From the NCBI GenBank assembly GCA_016780665.1, contig JADHLM010000008.1, positions 1-22,828 of the forward strand: a stretch of 22,828 nucleotides of DNA, given 5' to 3'. Source of the stretch: Hyphomicrobiales bacterium (GTDB taxonomy: Bacteria > Pseudomonadota > Alphaproteobacteria > Rhizobiales > TMED25). Shown here one piece after another: positions 1 to 7,421 of this stretch. Each line of letters begins with the position of its first letter. The stretch's first letter is position 1. Below the pieces are notes generated by a model that made no database searches, had not been told where the DNA came from, and saw nothing but the letters and a program-made list of their open reading frames with translations. Made by a program: the position numbers and the translations under genes.

Positions 1-102
1 CCATTTGGTTGGACAGGTATGATGTTGAATGAAACTTCAATCCCAGAAAAACCAATTCAGTTTGAGTGTGTTGCTGCTTTGTCACGACCTGATTTATGGT
101 AG
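1..102 (+). CDS. C-terminal end of an unidentified protein (5' truncated by window edge)
   Basis: An open frame runs in from the window edge for 33 codons and stops at TAG (100-102). The visible residues include PFGWTGMMLNE and FECVAALSRPDLW. I do not recognise the protein with confidence. The final beta-strand-like stretch (IQFECVAAL) has the flavour of the last strand of RidA/YjgF-type proteins, but the fragment is too short to decide. The next feature downstream is a tRNA gene on the opposite strand, and no terminator hairpin is evident between them. Confidence 0.5.
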   Translation, partial: PFGWTGMMLNETSIPEKPIQFECVAALSRPDLW

Positions 103-153
103 CACTCACTTCAAAAATAGAAGTATATTGATTATTTACTAAACATTCTTCAA

Positions 154-229
154 TGGTGCCGATGATAGGATTCGAACCTACGACTTCTTTATTACGAGTA
201 AAGCACTCTGCCAACTGAGTTACATCGGC
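154..229 (-). tRNA. tRNA-Thr (anticodon CGT)
   Basis: Read on the minus strand, a complete 76-nt cloverleaf can be folded. The acceptor stem is GCCGATG/CATCGGC and the D-arm is ACTC...GAGT. The anticodon stem is CTTTA/TAAAG around the loop CTCGTAA, giving anticodon CGT (reads ACG, threonine). The T-arm is GTAGG-TTCGAAT-CCTAT. The discriminator is A and the CCA end is encoded (156-154). The D-loop has GGCA where GGTA is more usual. A TATACT-like -10 element lies about 12 bases upstream (247-242, minus strand). Partial copies of the 5' half lie upstream at 331-403. Confidence 0.95.
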
Positions 230-330
230 ACTAATTTAGATAGTATAATCAATCACATTTTTAGTAAACAAAGACGATTATGTAATTTTTACTAATAATT
301 TACTCAAAAAATTTTCTCTTGAAAGTTTTA

Positions 331-358
331 TCAGTCAACGAGTTCACATCGACTAATA
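331..358 (-). repeat. Degenerate second copy of the tRNA-Thr 5' end
   Basis: On the minus strand this stretch reads TTAGTCGATGTGAACTCGTT, which aligns with the tRNA-Thr start TTAGTGCCGATGTAACTCAG if small gaps are allowed. It sits directly downstream (minus-strand sense) of the better-preserved half copy at 361-403. The match is gapped and short, so this could be chance or a product of the same duplication; I favour shared origin because the TTAGT flank also matches. Confidence 0.4.
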
Positions 359-360
359 AG

Positions 361-403
361 TTACGAGTAAAGCACTCTACCAACTGAGTTACATCGGCAC
401 TAA
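361..403 (-). pseudogene. Partial tRNA-Thr copy (5' half only)
   Basis: Bases 361-403 repeat 192-234 with one mismatch in 43 (g210 versus a379). The copy holds the acceptor 5' strand, D-arm, 5' side of the anticodon stem and the anticodon loop CTCGTAA, then stops matching. It lacks the 3' half, so it cannot make a tRNA. At the mismatch this copy carries the more canonical D-loop GGTA. Similarity continues weakly into the sequence upstream of the tRNA 5' end, including an AT-rich -10-like segment, so the duplication may have included the promoter. The space between hemY (449) and the intact tRNA (229) holds only this copy and a more decayed one at about 331-358. Confidence 0.8.
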
Positions 404-448
404 CTATAAATAATATCGCTAATTATTTTAATAGTAAATCAGGTAGAA

Positions 449-2020
449 TTATGGTTCGTTTATATCTTCTTCTTGAACAACCCCTGGATCATCAGGTAAA
501 ATCATGTCATCATTTATGTCTTTTTTCGGGGTATTCTTGTTGGTTTTAGTGTCTTTTTTTTCTTCTTTAGGTTTATCTTGCTTATTATCCGATAGGACTT
601 CAACTTCTTCTATATCTTCTATCTCATCGCTTGTATCAGGTATCTCTATCTCTTGAATATTTTTCGCAAGTAATCTTTTAGTATCAAAGTTTTCAATAAA
701 GGCAGTATTGTCATCTATTGATTTAATTTTATAATCACCCCATTTTAAAACTTTGATTTCTCCAGTTGCTGGCAAACAAGGAATCCAAACTGACGATGAT
801 ATATCTGAGTCATGCCAACCAGTATCTATTTTAACATTTAGTGCTTTTCTAATCAAATCGCGTGACTTCACTCCTCCTCTTAATGCTTTTGCTTCTATAT
901 CACTTAATAATTCAAAAATTCTTTTACTAGAAACTTCATTAACATGAGGCTCAATAACCTCTCTTGCTTTATCAAGATTCTGGTCATCTAAAAAGGCCCT
1001 GCTTAGTGCAACTGCCCCTTCGATACCCGAAACTTTTGTCTTTTTGATCAGGGCCTCAATTCTTTCAATTCTTTGTTTTGGAGATATTCCTATCTGCAAA
1101 TAGCTGTATAAATAAGCTAAATCCTCATGTTGAGCTATTTTCCAGGTATCCAATATAATCTTTTCTGCTTTAGATTTATCCCCTTGCTCTGATAAAATCT
1201 TCGCGCATATTAAAGCTGATATTATTTGTGATTTCTCTAACTTAATCGCTTCAAGTGCACTATTTAAAGCATCATTTTGATTCACTTCCTCTACAGATAA
1301 TGCGTGTGCTGTCAGTACTATAGAATTGTATGTATTAAATTCCTTTTTTGTAATTAACTTATTATTTAATTTCTTTTCTAGAACATCAGATGCTGACTTC
1401 CAGTTTTGTGTCATTAAATAACATTTTAACAACTCATCCATTAACCAAGGTTCATTGGCATTGTAAGCTTCGGCTTCTTTTAAAAGTTCAATGGATTTTG
1501 TTGGATCTTCTGCATTTTTGGAAATAGTATATAGTCCACGATAACTTAACATTCTAGTATTTTCTATCCCTTTCATAGATTGGAAGATCTTATTTAATTC
1601 CTTATTATCTTTTTTTAAACTAGCATTTTGGGCCTTAAGTAAAAGAGTCATTATTTCATTATTTTCATCTTTATTTTTGGCAAGCTTATCAATCTTTTTT
1701 ATTTCTAAATCTGCCGCATTTGCATTTCCTGCCGCGGCATAAATTAATCCACTAGATATAGCATTTTGTAATTTCTCTCTAATCTTTGCTTCTTTTAATT
1801 GATGAATTTTTTTGGGAAGACGAATTATATAGGAAAATACTAACCATAATATGATTGATAAAACTACTATAGATAAAATTATAACTGTAAAAAATAATGG
1901 TGATACGGTTACCTCGTAATCACCCAACAAGAACAAGACCGAGCCCGTGTAAGTATTTAACCAGCTGAATATATATATTAATCCTATTAAGGATGTTAAT
2001 AAGAAAAATATTTTAATCAT
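449..2020 (-). CDS. hemY: HemY family TPR membrane protein
   Basis: A 523-residue inner-membrane protein of the HemY (HemY_N/TPR) family found at the end of proteobacterial hemC-hemD operons. This is not the protoporphyrinogen oxidase also called HemY. Two membrane segments are visible at about residues 1-21 and 38-64. A long helical region follows with TPR-like repeats (about 100-400). The C-terminal domain contains GWHDSD...SSVWIPCLPATGE, then an acidic/lysine-rich linker and the ending LPDDPGVV (508-515), a tail I associate with alphaproteobacterial HemY. It lies 22 bp after the mitofilin-like gene and is last in the operon. Its exact biochemical role is not established; a link to tetrapyrrole metabolism is inferred from its neighbours. 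Confidence 0.88.
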   Translation of the reverse strand: MIKIFFLLTSLIGLIYIFSWLNTYTGSVLFLLGDYEVTVSPLFFTVIILSIVVLSIILWLVFSYIIRLPKKIHQLKEAKIREKLQNAISSGLIYAAAGNANAADLEIKKIDKLAKNKDENNEIMTLLLKAQNASLKKDNKELNKIFQSMKGIENTRMLSYRGLYTISKNAEDPTKSIELLKEAEAYNANEPWLMDELLKCYLMTQNWKSASDVLEKKLNNKLITKKEFNTYNSIVLTAHALSVEEVNQNDALNSALEAIKLEKSQIISALICAKILSEQGDKSKAEKIILDTWKIAQHEDLAYLYSYLQIGISPKQRIERIEALIKKTKVSGIEGAVALSRAFLDDQNLDKAREVIEPHVNEVSSKRIFELLSDIEAKALRGGVKSRDLIRKALNVKIDTGWHDSDISSSVWIPCLPATGEIKVLKWGDYKIKSIDDNTAFIENFDTKRLLAKNIQEIEIPDTSDEIEDIEEVEVLSDNKQDKPKEEKKDTKTNKNTPKKDINDDMILPDDPGVVQEEDINEP

Positions 2021-2042
2021 TATTGAAGCCTTGTTTCATATA

Positions 2043-3155
2043 CTAATTTAGTTCAAATTTATCTCTTAATTCTTGCATATTATCTTTATATATTTTCCTG
2101 ACTTTAATCATATCAATTAATGTTGATTTATCGCTTTCTAAATCTATTTGATCAATTGAAATTAAGACATCTAAGAGATCGTCATTATAAATATTTGCTT
2201 TTATTTCATCAATTTTATAGGGATTTTGAATATAACTTTTTTTGGTAATAGAAATTTCTCCAGATATATAATTAAATACTCTAGATTTGATACCCTTATC
2301 CCCTTCATAAAGACTAACCTGACTTTCAAGTATTCTATCAAATTCATTGATTAAATCGTCTTGGGATGGAACTGTCTCATAAGAGAGTTCGATAAGTTTA
2401 TTGGCTGTCAAATCACCTAATCCAAGGTTTTGCAATATATCTATTTCGTCTTGGAACTCAATCTTTAGATTTATATTTTCTTCAATTCTTCTTATAACCA
2501 ACTCTACTATATTCTTATTATTCTCACTAATAGATACATCTATGGATGTTGGTGCATCTTGAACAGAATTCATGGCTATATTTTTATCTAAACTTGTTAA
2601 TGAGTCATCCATTGGTATGAATGTTTCATCATCAACTGATGTAGAATCTGTTAATGACATTTCTTCATTATTGATTAGATTTGTAGATTGATCGTTCAAA
2701 GGATTTTTTGTCTCATTAATCATCGAAATTAGCTGATTATTCTGCTCTGTAATTTCAATATTTTTTTCTGAAATTGTATTTAGTATATTATTTAATTCTA
2801 TAATCTTTCTTTCTAGATCAATGATGGCATCATCCTTACCCTGTAAAGCCAATAATAGTTGGTTATTATTGTTAATCTTTGACTCTATTTCTGTAATTTT
2901 AGCTTCTTGCTCATATAAAATTTTTCCGTCAATTAATTTAATATTTGATGTTCCATTAAAAAATGGGATTAGAAAATAAACTAAATATATAAGTGCACCA
3001 AAAGTAATTAAATACATTAAGATCTTTGAGTTTAATCTACTCAGGAATCGTTTCATAAATCCAAATTTAGGTTTTGGATCTTTCCCATGATCATCATCAT
3101 CTATAGTAACTTTTGGTTTAATCTGGTTTTTTCGACTATTAGAACTTGTATTCAT
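2043..3155 (-). CDS. Mitofilin/Mic60-like inner-membrane protein
   Basis: A 370-residue protein between hemD and hemY, the position where alphaproteobacteria carry the homologue of mitochondrial Mic60 (mitofilin), which shapes cristae and intracytoplasmic membranes. The architecture fits. A basic/acidic cytoplasmic N-terminus (1-44) is followed by a single membrane span (about 45-66), then a predicted coiled coil rich in E, K, N and L (about 80-148). After a low-complexity linker comes a helical C-terminal domain (about 215-370) in the place of the mitofilin signature domain. The body is compact for the family. The gene starts 5 bp after hemD and precedes hemY by 22 bp, so it is surely cotranscribed. 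Identification rests on position and architecture more than on specific motifs. Confidence 0.75.
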   Translation of the reverse strand: MNTSSNSRKNQIKPKVTIDDDDHGKDPKPKFGFMKRFLSRLNSKILMYLITFGALIYLVYFLIPFFNGTSNIKLIDGKILYEQEAKITEIESKINNNNQLLLALQGKDDAIIDLERKIIELNNILNTISEKNIEITEQNNQLISMINETKNPLNDQSTNLINNEEMSLTDSTSVDDETFIPMDDSLTSLDKNIAMNSVQDAPTSIDVSISENNKNIVELVIRRIEENINLKIEFQDEIDILQNLGLGDLTANKLIELSYETVPSQDDLINEFDRILESQVSLYEGDKGIKSRVFNYISGEISITKKSYIQNPYKIDEIKANIYNDDLLDVLISIDQIDLESDKSTLIDMIKVRKIYKDNMQELRDKFELN

Positions 3156-3160
3156 AACTT

Positions 3161-3868
3161 TTAATGTTCATTACTGATCAATTGTAATATTGCATCATCT
3201 GAAGTATCTAGTGCATACCTTGTTTCTATTCCAAACTTCGTCAAAAAGTTGGCAACATTCTCAGATATACAATAAGCCATAATTATTGACGTTTTATTAC
3301 TTAAATTATATTTCTCCATTGATTGAAGATATACCTGAGCAGTTCTGATAGAGTAAAACAAAATTGCTAAATCCTTACCACGATCTAATTCATTTATAAA
3401 TTCATTGTTGAATTCACTAATCTCATTTGCTTCATAAACAATTATGTCATCAATGTTAATCCCATCATCTTTGAAAATTGAGACAATATCAGATGTAATA
3501 TCTCTACCGCGTAGATAAACAACTTTTTTTTCTTTTATAGCATTTATGTTAGCAAAGTTATCTTCTAATTCTGAAACATTACTGTAGAAGATATAGGTGT
3601 TTTCTGTACCAAATTTTTTTGCTTCCAAAAATGTTGACTTGCCACAACCGCAGATAATTTTATTCTTTGGAAAGATGTTTTTTTCTTCAAGGTAACGGAT
3701 AGAATGACGGCTTGTAAATATTAAAACCTCATATTTATCAGGATTAAATATGTTTGTTTTATATTTTATTTCTAGTAATGGGTTAACGATAACATTATAA
3801 CCCCGAATTTCAAGACTCTGCTTAATCCTTTTAGAGTCTTCTATCGGTCTGGTAAGTACAAATTTCAT
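3161..3868 (-). CDS. hemD: Uroporphyrinogen-III synthase
   Basis: A 235-residue cytoplasmic enzyme that closes and inverts ring D of hydroxymethylbilane to give uroporphyrinogen III, the branch point to haem, sirohaem and cobalamin. Sequence conservation in this family is low. The N-terminal pattern MKFVLTRPIEDSKRIKQSLE, the LIFTSRHSIRYL segment near residue 50, and VVYLRGRDITSDI near 115-127 fit the two-lobed HemD fold, and the length is normal. It begins 4 bp after the hemC stop codon, which makes the assignment firm. Translation is probably coupled to hemC. Confidence 0.9.
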   Translation of the reverse strand: MKFVLTRPIEDSKRIKQSLEIRGYNVIVNPLLEIKYKTNIFNPDKYEVLIFTSRHSIRYLEEKNIFPKNKIICGCGKSTFLEAKKFGTENTYIFYSNVSELEDNFANINAIKEKKVVYLRGRDITSDIVSIFKDDGINIDDIIVYEANEISEFNNEFINELDRGKDLAILFYSIRTAQVYLQSMEKYNLSNKTSIIMAYCISENVANFLTKFGIETRYALDTSDDAILQLISNEH

Positions 3869-3872
3869 TGGA

Positions 3873-4817
3873 CTAAATTGTGGCTTTTGATAATTCTTCT
3901 TGGTAATATTTTAACAATTTTTGCCCAATATCGCTAGCAATATCAAATATTGTCTCTTCTGATGCCACCTCTTTGATTTTGAAAGTTTTACTACCATTAG
4001 TGTTTGATATCATTGCGGTTATTGATATTTCATTTATCCCAGTATAATGAGAATATATTGCTATTGGTTGGAAACAAGAGCCACCAAATTTTTCTAAAAC
4101 TAATCTTTCCGCAAGTATGCAAGTAAAGGACTCATTATGATTTAGTTTTTGAATTATATCTATTACCCTTTGATCACCTATCTTTGCCACAAGTCCGATA
4201 GCTCCTTGTCCTGCAGCTGGAGTCATTGTATCTGTATCAATTGGTAGGATATGACAATCTTTAAAAGATAGCCTATTTATTCCTGCCATCGATAAAAAAG
4301 TTGCATCAACTTCTTTGTCAATTAATTTTCTAATTCGAGTTTCAAAGTTTCCTCTGAACTCTATCACATCTAGATCTTCTCTAATGGATTTTATAATTGC
4401 CCCACGACGGGGAGATGAGGTTCCAACAAGGCAATTATCAGGAAGATTTTCAATACTTGTAACACTGTTAGTTGTTATTAATGCATCTCTGGGATCTTCT
4501 CTTTCAAGAACACCAAATAAATCTAAACCACTAGTAATTATACTCTCAATATCTTTTGTAGAATGGGCAGCAATATCAATTTTATCATCAAGTAACGCTT
4601 GGTCTATTTCTTTGGTAAATAATCCTTTGCCATCATATGGACCTATTGACGACCCTACGAGATCCCCTGATGATTTAATTTTAATTATTTCGATATCATT
4701 TGCAGAGCATATTTTTTTAGTTATAATATTATTAGCTAAAATTTCTGCCTGCTTAACGGCAAGGTTTGTTCCCCTGGTCCCAATCCTTAAGATTTTATTG
4801 GATTTTAAATCTGACAT
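3873..4817 (-). CDS. hemC: Hydroxymethylbilane synthase (porphobilinogen deaminase)
   Basis: A 314-residue enzyme that polymerises four porphobilinogens into hydroxymethylbilane on a dipyrromethane cofactor. Landmarks: RIGTRGTNLAVKQAE near the start, the catalytic aspartate in AAHSTKDI (D89), TSSPRRGA (133-140), RGNFETRIRKL (155-165), AAGQGAIGLV (201-210), and the cofactor-binding cysteine in GGSCFQPIA (C248). All key residues are present. It is the first gene of the hemC-hemD-mic60-hemY unit and is divergent from tsaD across a 101-bp AT-rich gap that should hold both promoters. I could not pick convincing -35/-10 pairs there. Confidence 0.97.
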   Translation of the reverse strand: MSDLKSNKILRIGTRGTNLAVKQAEILANNIITKKICSANDIEIIKIKSSGDLVGSSIGPYDGKGLFTKEIDQALLDDKIDIAAHSTKDIESIITSGLDLFGVLEREDPRDALITTNSVTSIENLPDNCLVGTSSPRRGAIIKSIREDLDVIEFRGNFETRIRKLIDKEVDATFLSMAGINRLSFKDCHILPIDTDTMTPAAGQGAIGLVAKIGDQRVIDIIQKLNHNESFTCILAERLVLEKFGGSCFQPIAIYSHYTGINEISITAMISNTNGSKTFKIKEVASEETIFDIASDIGQKLLKYYQEELSKATI

Positions 4818-4918
4818 TAAATCAAAATTGATAAATTAATATATAAATGGTTTCTTTGATGGTATTATCCTTCAGATAAATTTTTTAAAACATATCCAAT
4901 TTAATAGCAAACAAAAAG

Positions 4919-5986
4919 ATGATTGTTCTTGGTATTGAAACTAGTTGTGATGAGACATCTGCTGCAGTTGTAAAACTTAATAGCATAAAAAGATGTGAAA
5001 TATTATCAAACGTTGTTCACTCCCAAATTTCAGAACATACGGACTATGGCGGAGTTGTTCCAGAAATTGCTGCGAGATCTCACATACAATATATTGATAA
5101 AGTTATTCAAAGAGCGATGAATGAGGCAGATTGTGATTTCAACAATTTAGACTCTATTGCTGTAACTTCTGGCCCTGGGTTAAAAGGGGGATTGTTAGTT
5201 GGTGTAACAATCGCTAAAGCTATTTCAAGTGTTACAAAAAAACCCTTATTAGGAATTAATCATCTTGAAGGACACGCACTAACAATTCGAATGGTTCAAA
5301 AGGTAGAATTTCCCTATCTTTTATTATTAGTGACAGGGGGTCATACGCAGATTTTAATTGTAAGAAATGTTGGAGAATACACAAGACTTGGAACAACTAT
5401 TGATGATGCGCTTGGAGAGGCATACGATAAAGTGGCAAAATCTCTGAACCTTGGATATCCAGGCGGTCCAATAGTAGAGTCTATGGCTACTAATAAAACA
5501 GATTATAATTTTAAATTTCCAAGGCCTTTAATTAACTCTCAAGAATTAAATTTTTCATTTTCTGGATTGAAAACAGCAGTGAGAAGAGAAATTGAAAAAT
5601 CTATACCAATCTCAAAAGAAACAGCTTGCAATATTTGTGCTGAATTTCAAGACTCTATAATTGATGTTTTGAAAGATAAATTAGAGGGAGCTATTAGCTG
5701 TTTTCGGGATGAATTTAAAAATATCGATCTAAATGTGGTCATAGCTGGTGGGGTTGCTGCTAATAAAAAGATCTTCTCATCTATAAAAGAATTGAGTGAA
5801 GAAAAAGAATTTAAAGTTTTTGTTGCGCCAAAAGAACTATGCTCAGATAATGCAGCAATGATTGCATGGGCTGGGATTGAAAGATCCAATGCCGGTATTT
5901 TAGAAACGAACGATGTCTCAGTAAGAACAAGATGGCCTCTTGATTTAGAAGGTCAAAAAGTTAGAGGGGCTGGTATAAAAGCATGA
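4919..5986 (+). CDS. tsaD: tRNA N6-threonylcarbamoyladenosine (t6A37) transferase subunit TsaD
   Basis: A 355-residue ASKHA-fold protein (older names Gcp, YgjD) that transfers the threonylcarbamoyl group from TC-AMP to A37 of ANN-reading tRNAs, working with TsaB and TsaE. It opens with the family signature GIETSCDETS (5-14). The metal-binding motif NHLEGHA carries H115 and H119. SGPGLKGGLLVG (84-95) and the C-terminal DNAAMIAWAG complete the nucleotide site, and the ending RTRWPLD is typical. It overlaps gpsA by 4 bp (ATGA), so the two are translationally coupled. The tsaD-gpsA pair divergent from hemC is a recurrent alphaproteobacterial arrangement. Confidence 0.97.
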   Translation: MIVLGIETSCDETSAAVVKLNSIKRCEILSNVVHSQISEHTDYGGVVPEIAARSHIQYIDKVIQRAMNEADCDFNNLDSIAVTSGPGLKGGLLVGVTIAKAISSVTKKPLLGINHLEGHALTIRMVQKVEFPYLLLLVTGGHTQILIVRNVGEYTRLGTTIDDALGEAYDKVAKSLNLGYPGGPIVESMATNKTDYNFKFPRPLINSQELNFSFSGLKTAVRREIEKSIPISKETACNICAEFQDSIIDVLKDKLEGAISCFRDEFKNIDLNVVIAGGVAANKKIFSSIKELSEEKEFKVFVAPKELCSDNAAMIAWAGIERSNAGILETNDVSVRTRWPLDLEGQKVRGAGIKA

Positions 5987-6960
5987 TTAATTTTGGAATA
6001 ATTGGAGCAGGTGCATGGGGTATTGCTCTTGCAATAAATTTACAAAAAAATGGTCACAATATTAAGCTGTGGCATCACAATCCTCAAAAAGCTAGTGATC
6101 TAGAAAAAACAAGAAGATCAAATTCAATTGGCAATATACCAATTGGGAATAATATTCATTTTTCATCGGATTTAGATGATGTTTCGGCTTCAGATATATT
6201 GATATACGCCTCACCAACTCAAGAATTTGATAATATTTCAGGATGTATACAAAAAAACAAAGATAAGACAATCCCATTTATTATTGCATCAAAAGGCATT
6301 GATACTAGTAAAAATCTCCTTCTACATGAAATAAGTAAAATTAATCTGCCAAATTGGATACCAATGGTTTTATCTGGACCAGGTTTTGCTATTGATATAG
6401 CAAATGGCAAACCAACTGCTCTAACTCTTGCATGTGAAAAAAAAGAGGTTCTGTTAGATGTTGGAGAATTATTGGCAAATAATAATTTTCGTCCTTATTT
6501 TAGTGAAGATATTATTGGAACTCAAATTGGTGGAGCTCTAAAAAATATAATTGCTATATCTACTGGTATTGCGATGGGAAAGAATTTGGGGGATGGATCC
6601 GTTGCTTCTTTAATAAGCAGAGGGATGAATGAAATTATCATGTTTGGGGAATGCCTAGGCGCAAGAAAAGATACCTTTATTGGATTATCTGGTCTTGGTG
6701 ATTTAGTTCTAACTGCATCCAACTTAAAATCAAGAAATACTCAGTTAGGCTACGATATTGGAAAAAGTGGTAGCACAGATATAAAAATAGATTATCTTAC
6801 TGAAGGCTACCATACTGCGAAAGCTGTCTACAACATTGCAAATAGTAAAAATATCGATTTGCCCCTCATTGAAGCAATATACAATATACTATACAATAAT
6901 TATAATATTGATGAGGCAATTGGGCTTTTAATGAATAGGCCTCTGAAAGATGAAATTTAG
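5983..6960 (+). CDS. gpsA: Glycerol-3-phosphate dehydrogenase [NAD(P)+]
   Basis: A 325-residue soluble enzyme that reduces dihydroxyacetone phosphate to sn-glycerol-3-phosphate, the backbone for phospholipid synthesis. The N-terminal Rossmann motif GIIGAGAWGIALA covers residues 5-17. IASKGID (101-107, K104) and SGPGFA (131-136) are family landmarks. The catalytic lysine lies in GGALKNIIA (K187), and GLSGLGDLVLT follows in the helical C-terminal domain. The start codon overlaps the tsaD stop. The length is normal for the family. Confidence 0.97.
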   Translation: MINFGIIGAGAWGIALAINLQKNGHNIKLWHHNPQKASDLEKTRRSNSIGNIPIGNNIHFSSDLDDVSASDILIYASPTQEFDNISGCIQKNKDKTIPFIIASKGIDTSKNLLLHEISKINLPNWIPMVLSGPGFAIDIANGKPTALTLACEKKEVLLDVGELLANNNFRPYFSEDIIGTQIGGALKNIIAISTGIAMGKNLGDGSVASLISRGMNEIIMFGECLGARKDTFIGLSGLGDLVLTASNLKSRNTQLGYDIGKSGSTDIKIDYLTEGYHTAKAVYNIANSKNIDLPLIEAIYNILYNNYNIDEAIGLLMNRPLKDEI

Positions 6961-6974
6961 AAAGTAATGAACTA

Positions 6975-7391
6975 ATGGCTTACTGGCTCTTTAAATCTGA
7001 ACCGAGTACTTGGTCTTGGGATGACCAAATTAAAGCAGGTGATAAAGGCACACAATGGGATGGAGTAAGAAATTACCAAGCTCGCAATAATATGGATGCC
7101 ATGAAAATCGGAGATTTGGGGTTTTTTTATCATTCTGTTAAAGAAAGAAATATTGTAGGGATTGTACGAGTCATAGCTGAGTCTCATCAAGATACCACAA
7201 TTGAAGACCAAACTTGGAGATGTGTAGACCTTGCATATCACAAAAGCTTCAAAAATACTGTTAACTTAGACTTGATTAAGAGCATGCCAGAATTATCAGA
7301 TATGATATTAGTGAAAAATTCTAGGCTTTCTGTTCAACCTGTCACAAACCATGAATGGGATATCATCTGTAAAATAGGATCTCCATATTAA
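6975..7391 (+). CDS. EVE domain protein (THYN1-like)
   Basis: A 138-residue single-domain protein of the EVE family (formerly DUF55), a PUA-like fold related to eukaryotic thymocyte nuclear protein 1. The N-terminus MAYWLFKSEPSTWSWDD is the hallmark of the family. WDGVRNYQARNNM and GDLGFFYHSV, which line the base-binding pocket in known structures, are also present. EVE domains bind modified bases such as 5-methylcytosine, but the role of the stand-alone bacterial form is unsettled. It starts 14 bp after gpsA and 30 bp before acsA, so it is probably part of the same transcript. No methyltransferase or restriction gene is adjacent, which argues against a local defence role. Confidence 0.92.
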   Translation: MAYWLFKSEPSTWSWDDQIKAGDKGTQWDGVRNYQARNNMDAMKIGDLGFFYHSVKERNIVGIVRVIAESHQDTTIEDQTWRCVDLAYHKSFKNTVNLDLIKSMPELSDMILVKNSRLSVQPVTNHEWDIICKIGSPY

Positions 7392-7421
7392 ATTTAAAAT
7401 TAAATGTAAAAAGAGAATGAA

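Noticed and set aside
408..428. AT-only inverted repeat downstream of hemY as a terminator
   Set aside because: Seven A-T pairs around a seven-base loop with no following T-run on the minus strand; too weak and expected by chance in such AT-rich DNA.
235..448. Attachment site of an integrative element next to tRNA-Thr
   Set aside because: The repeated part is the tRNA 5' half, not the 3' end, there is no integrase in the window, and the region between copies holds no genes.
4315..4839. 174-codon open frame on the plus strand over hemC
   Set aside because: It lies antisense to hemC, whose motifs are all intact, and its translation has no recognisable domain. It is a shadow of the AT-rich codon usage.
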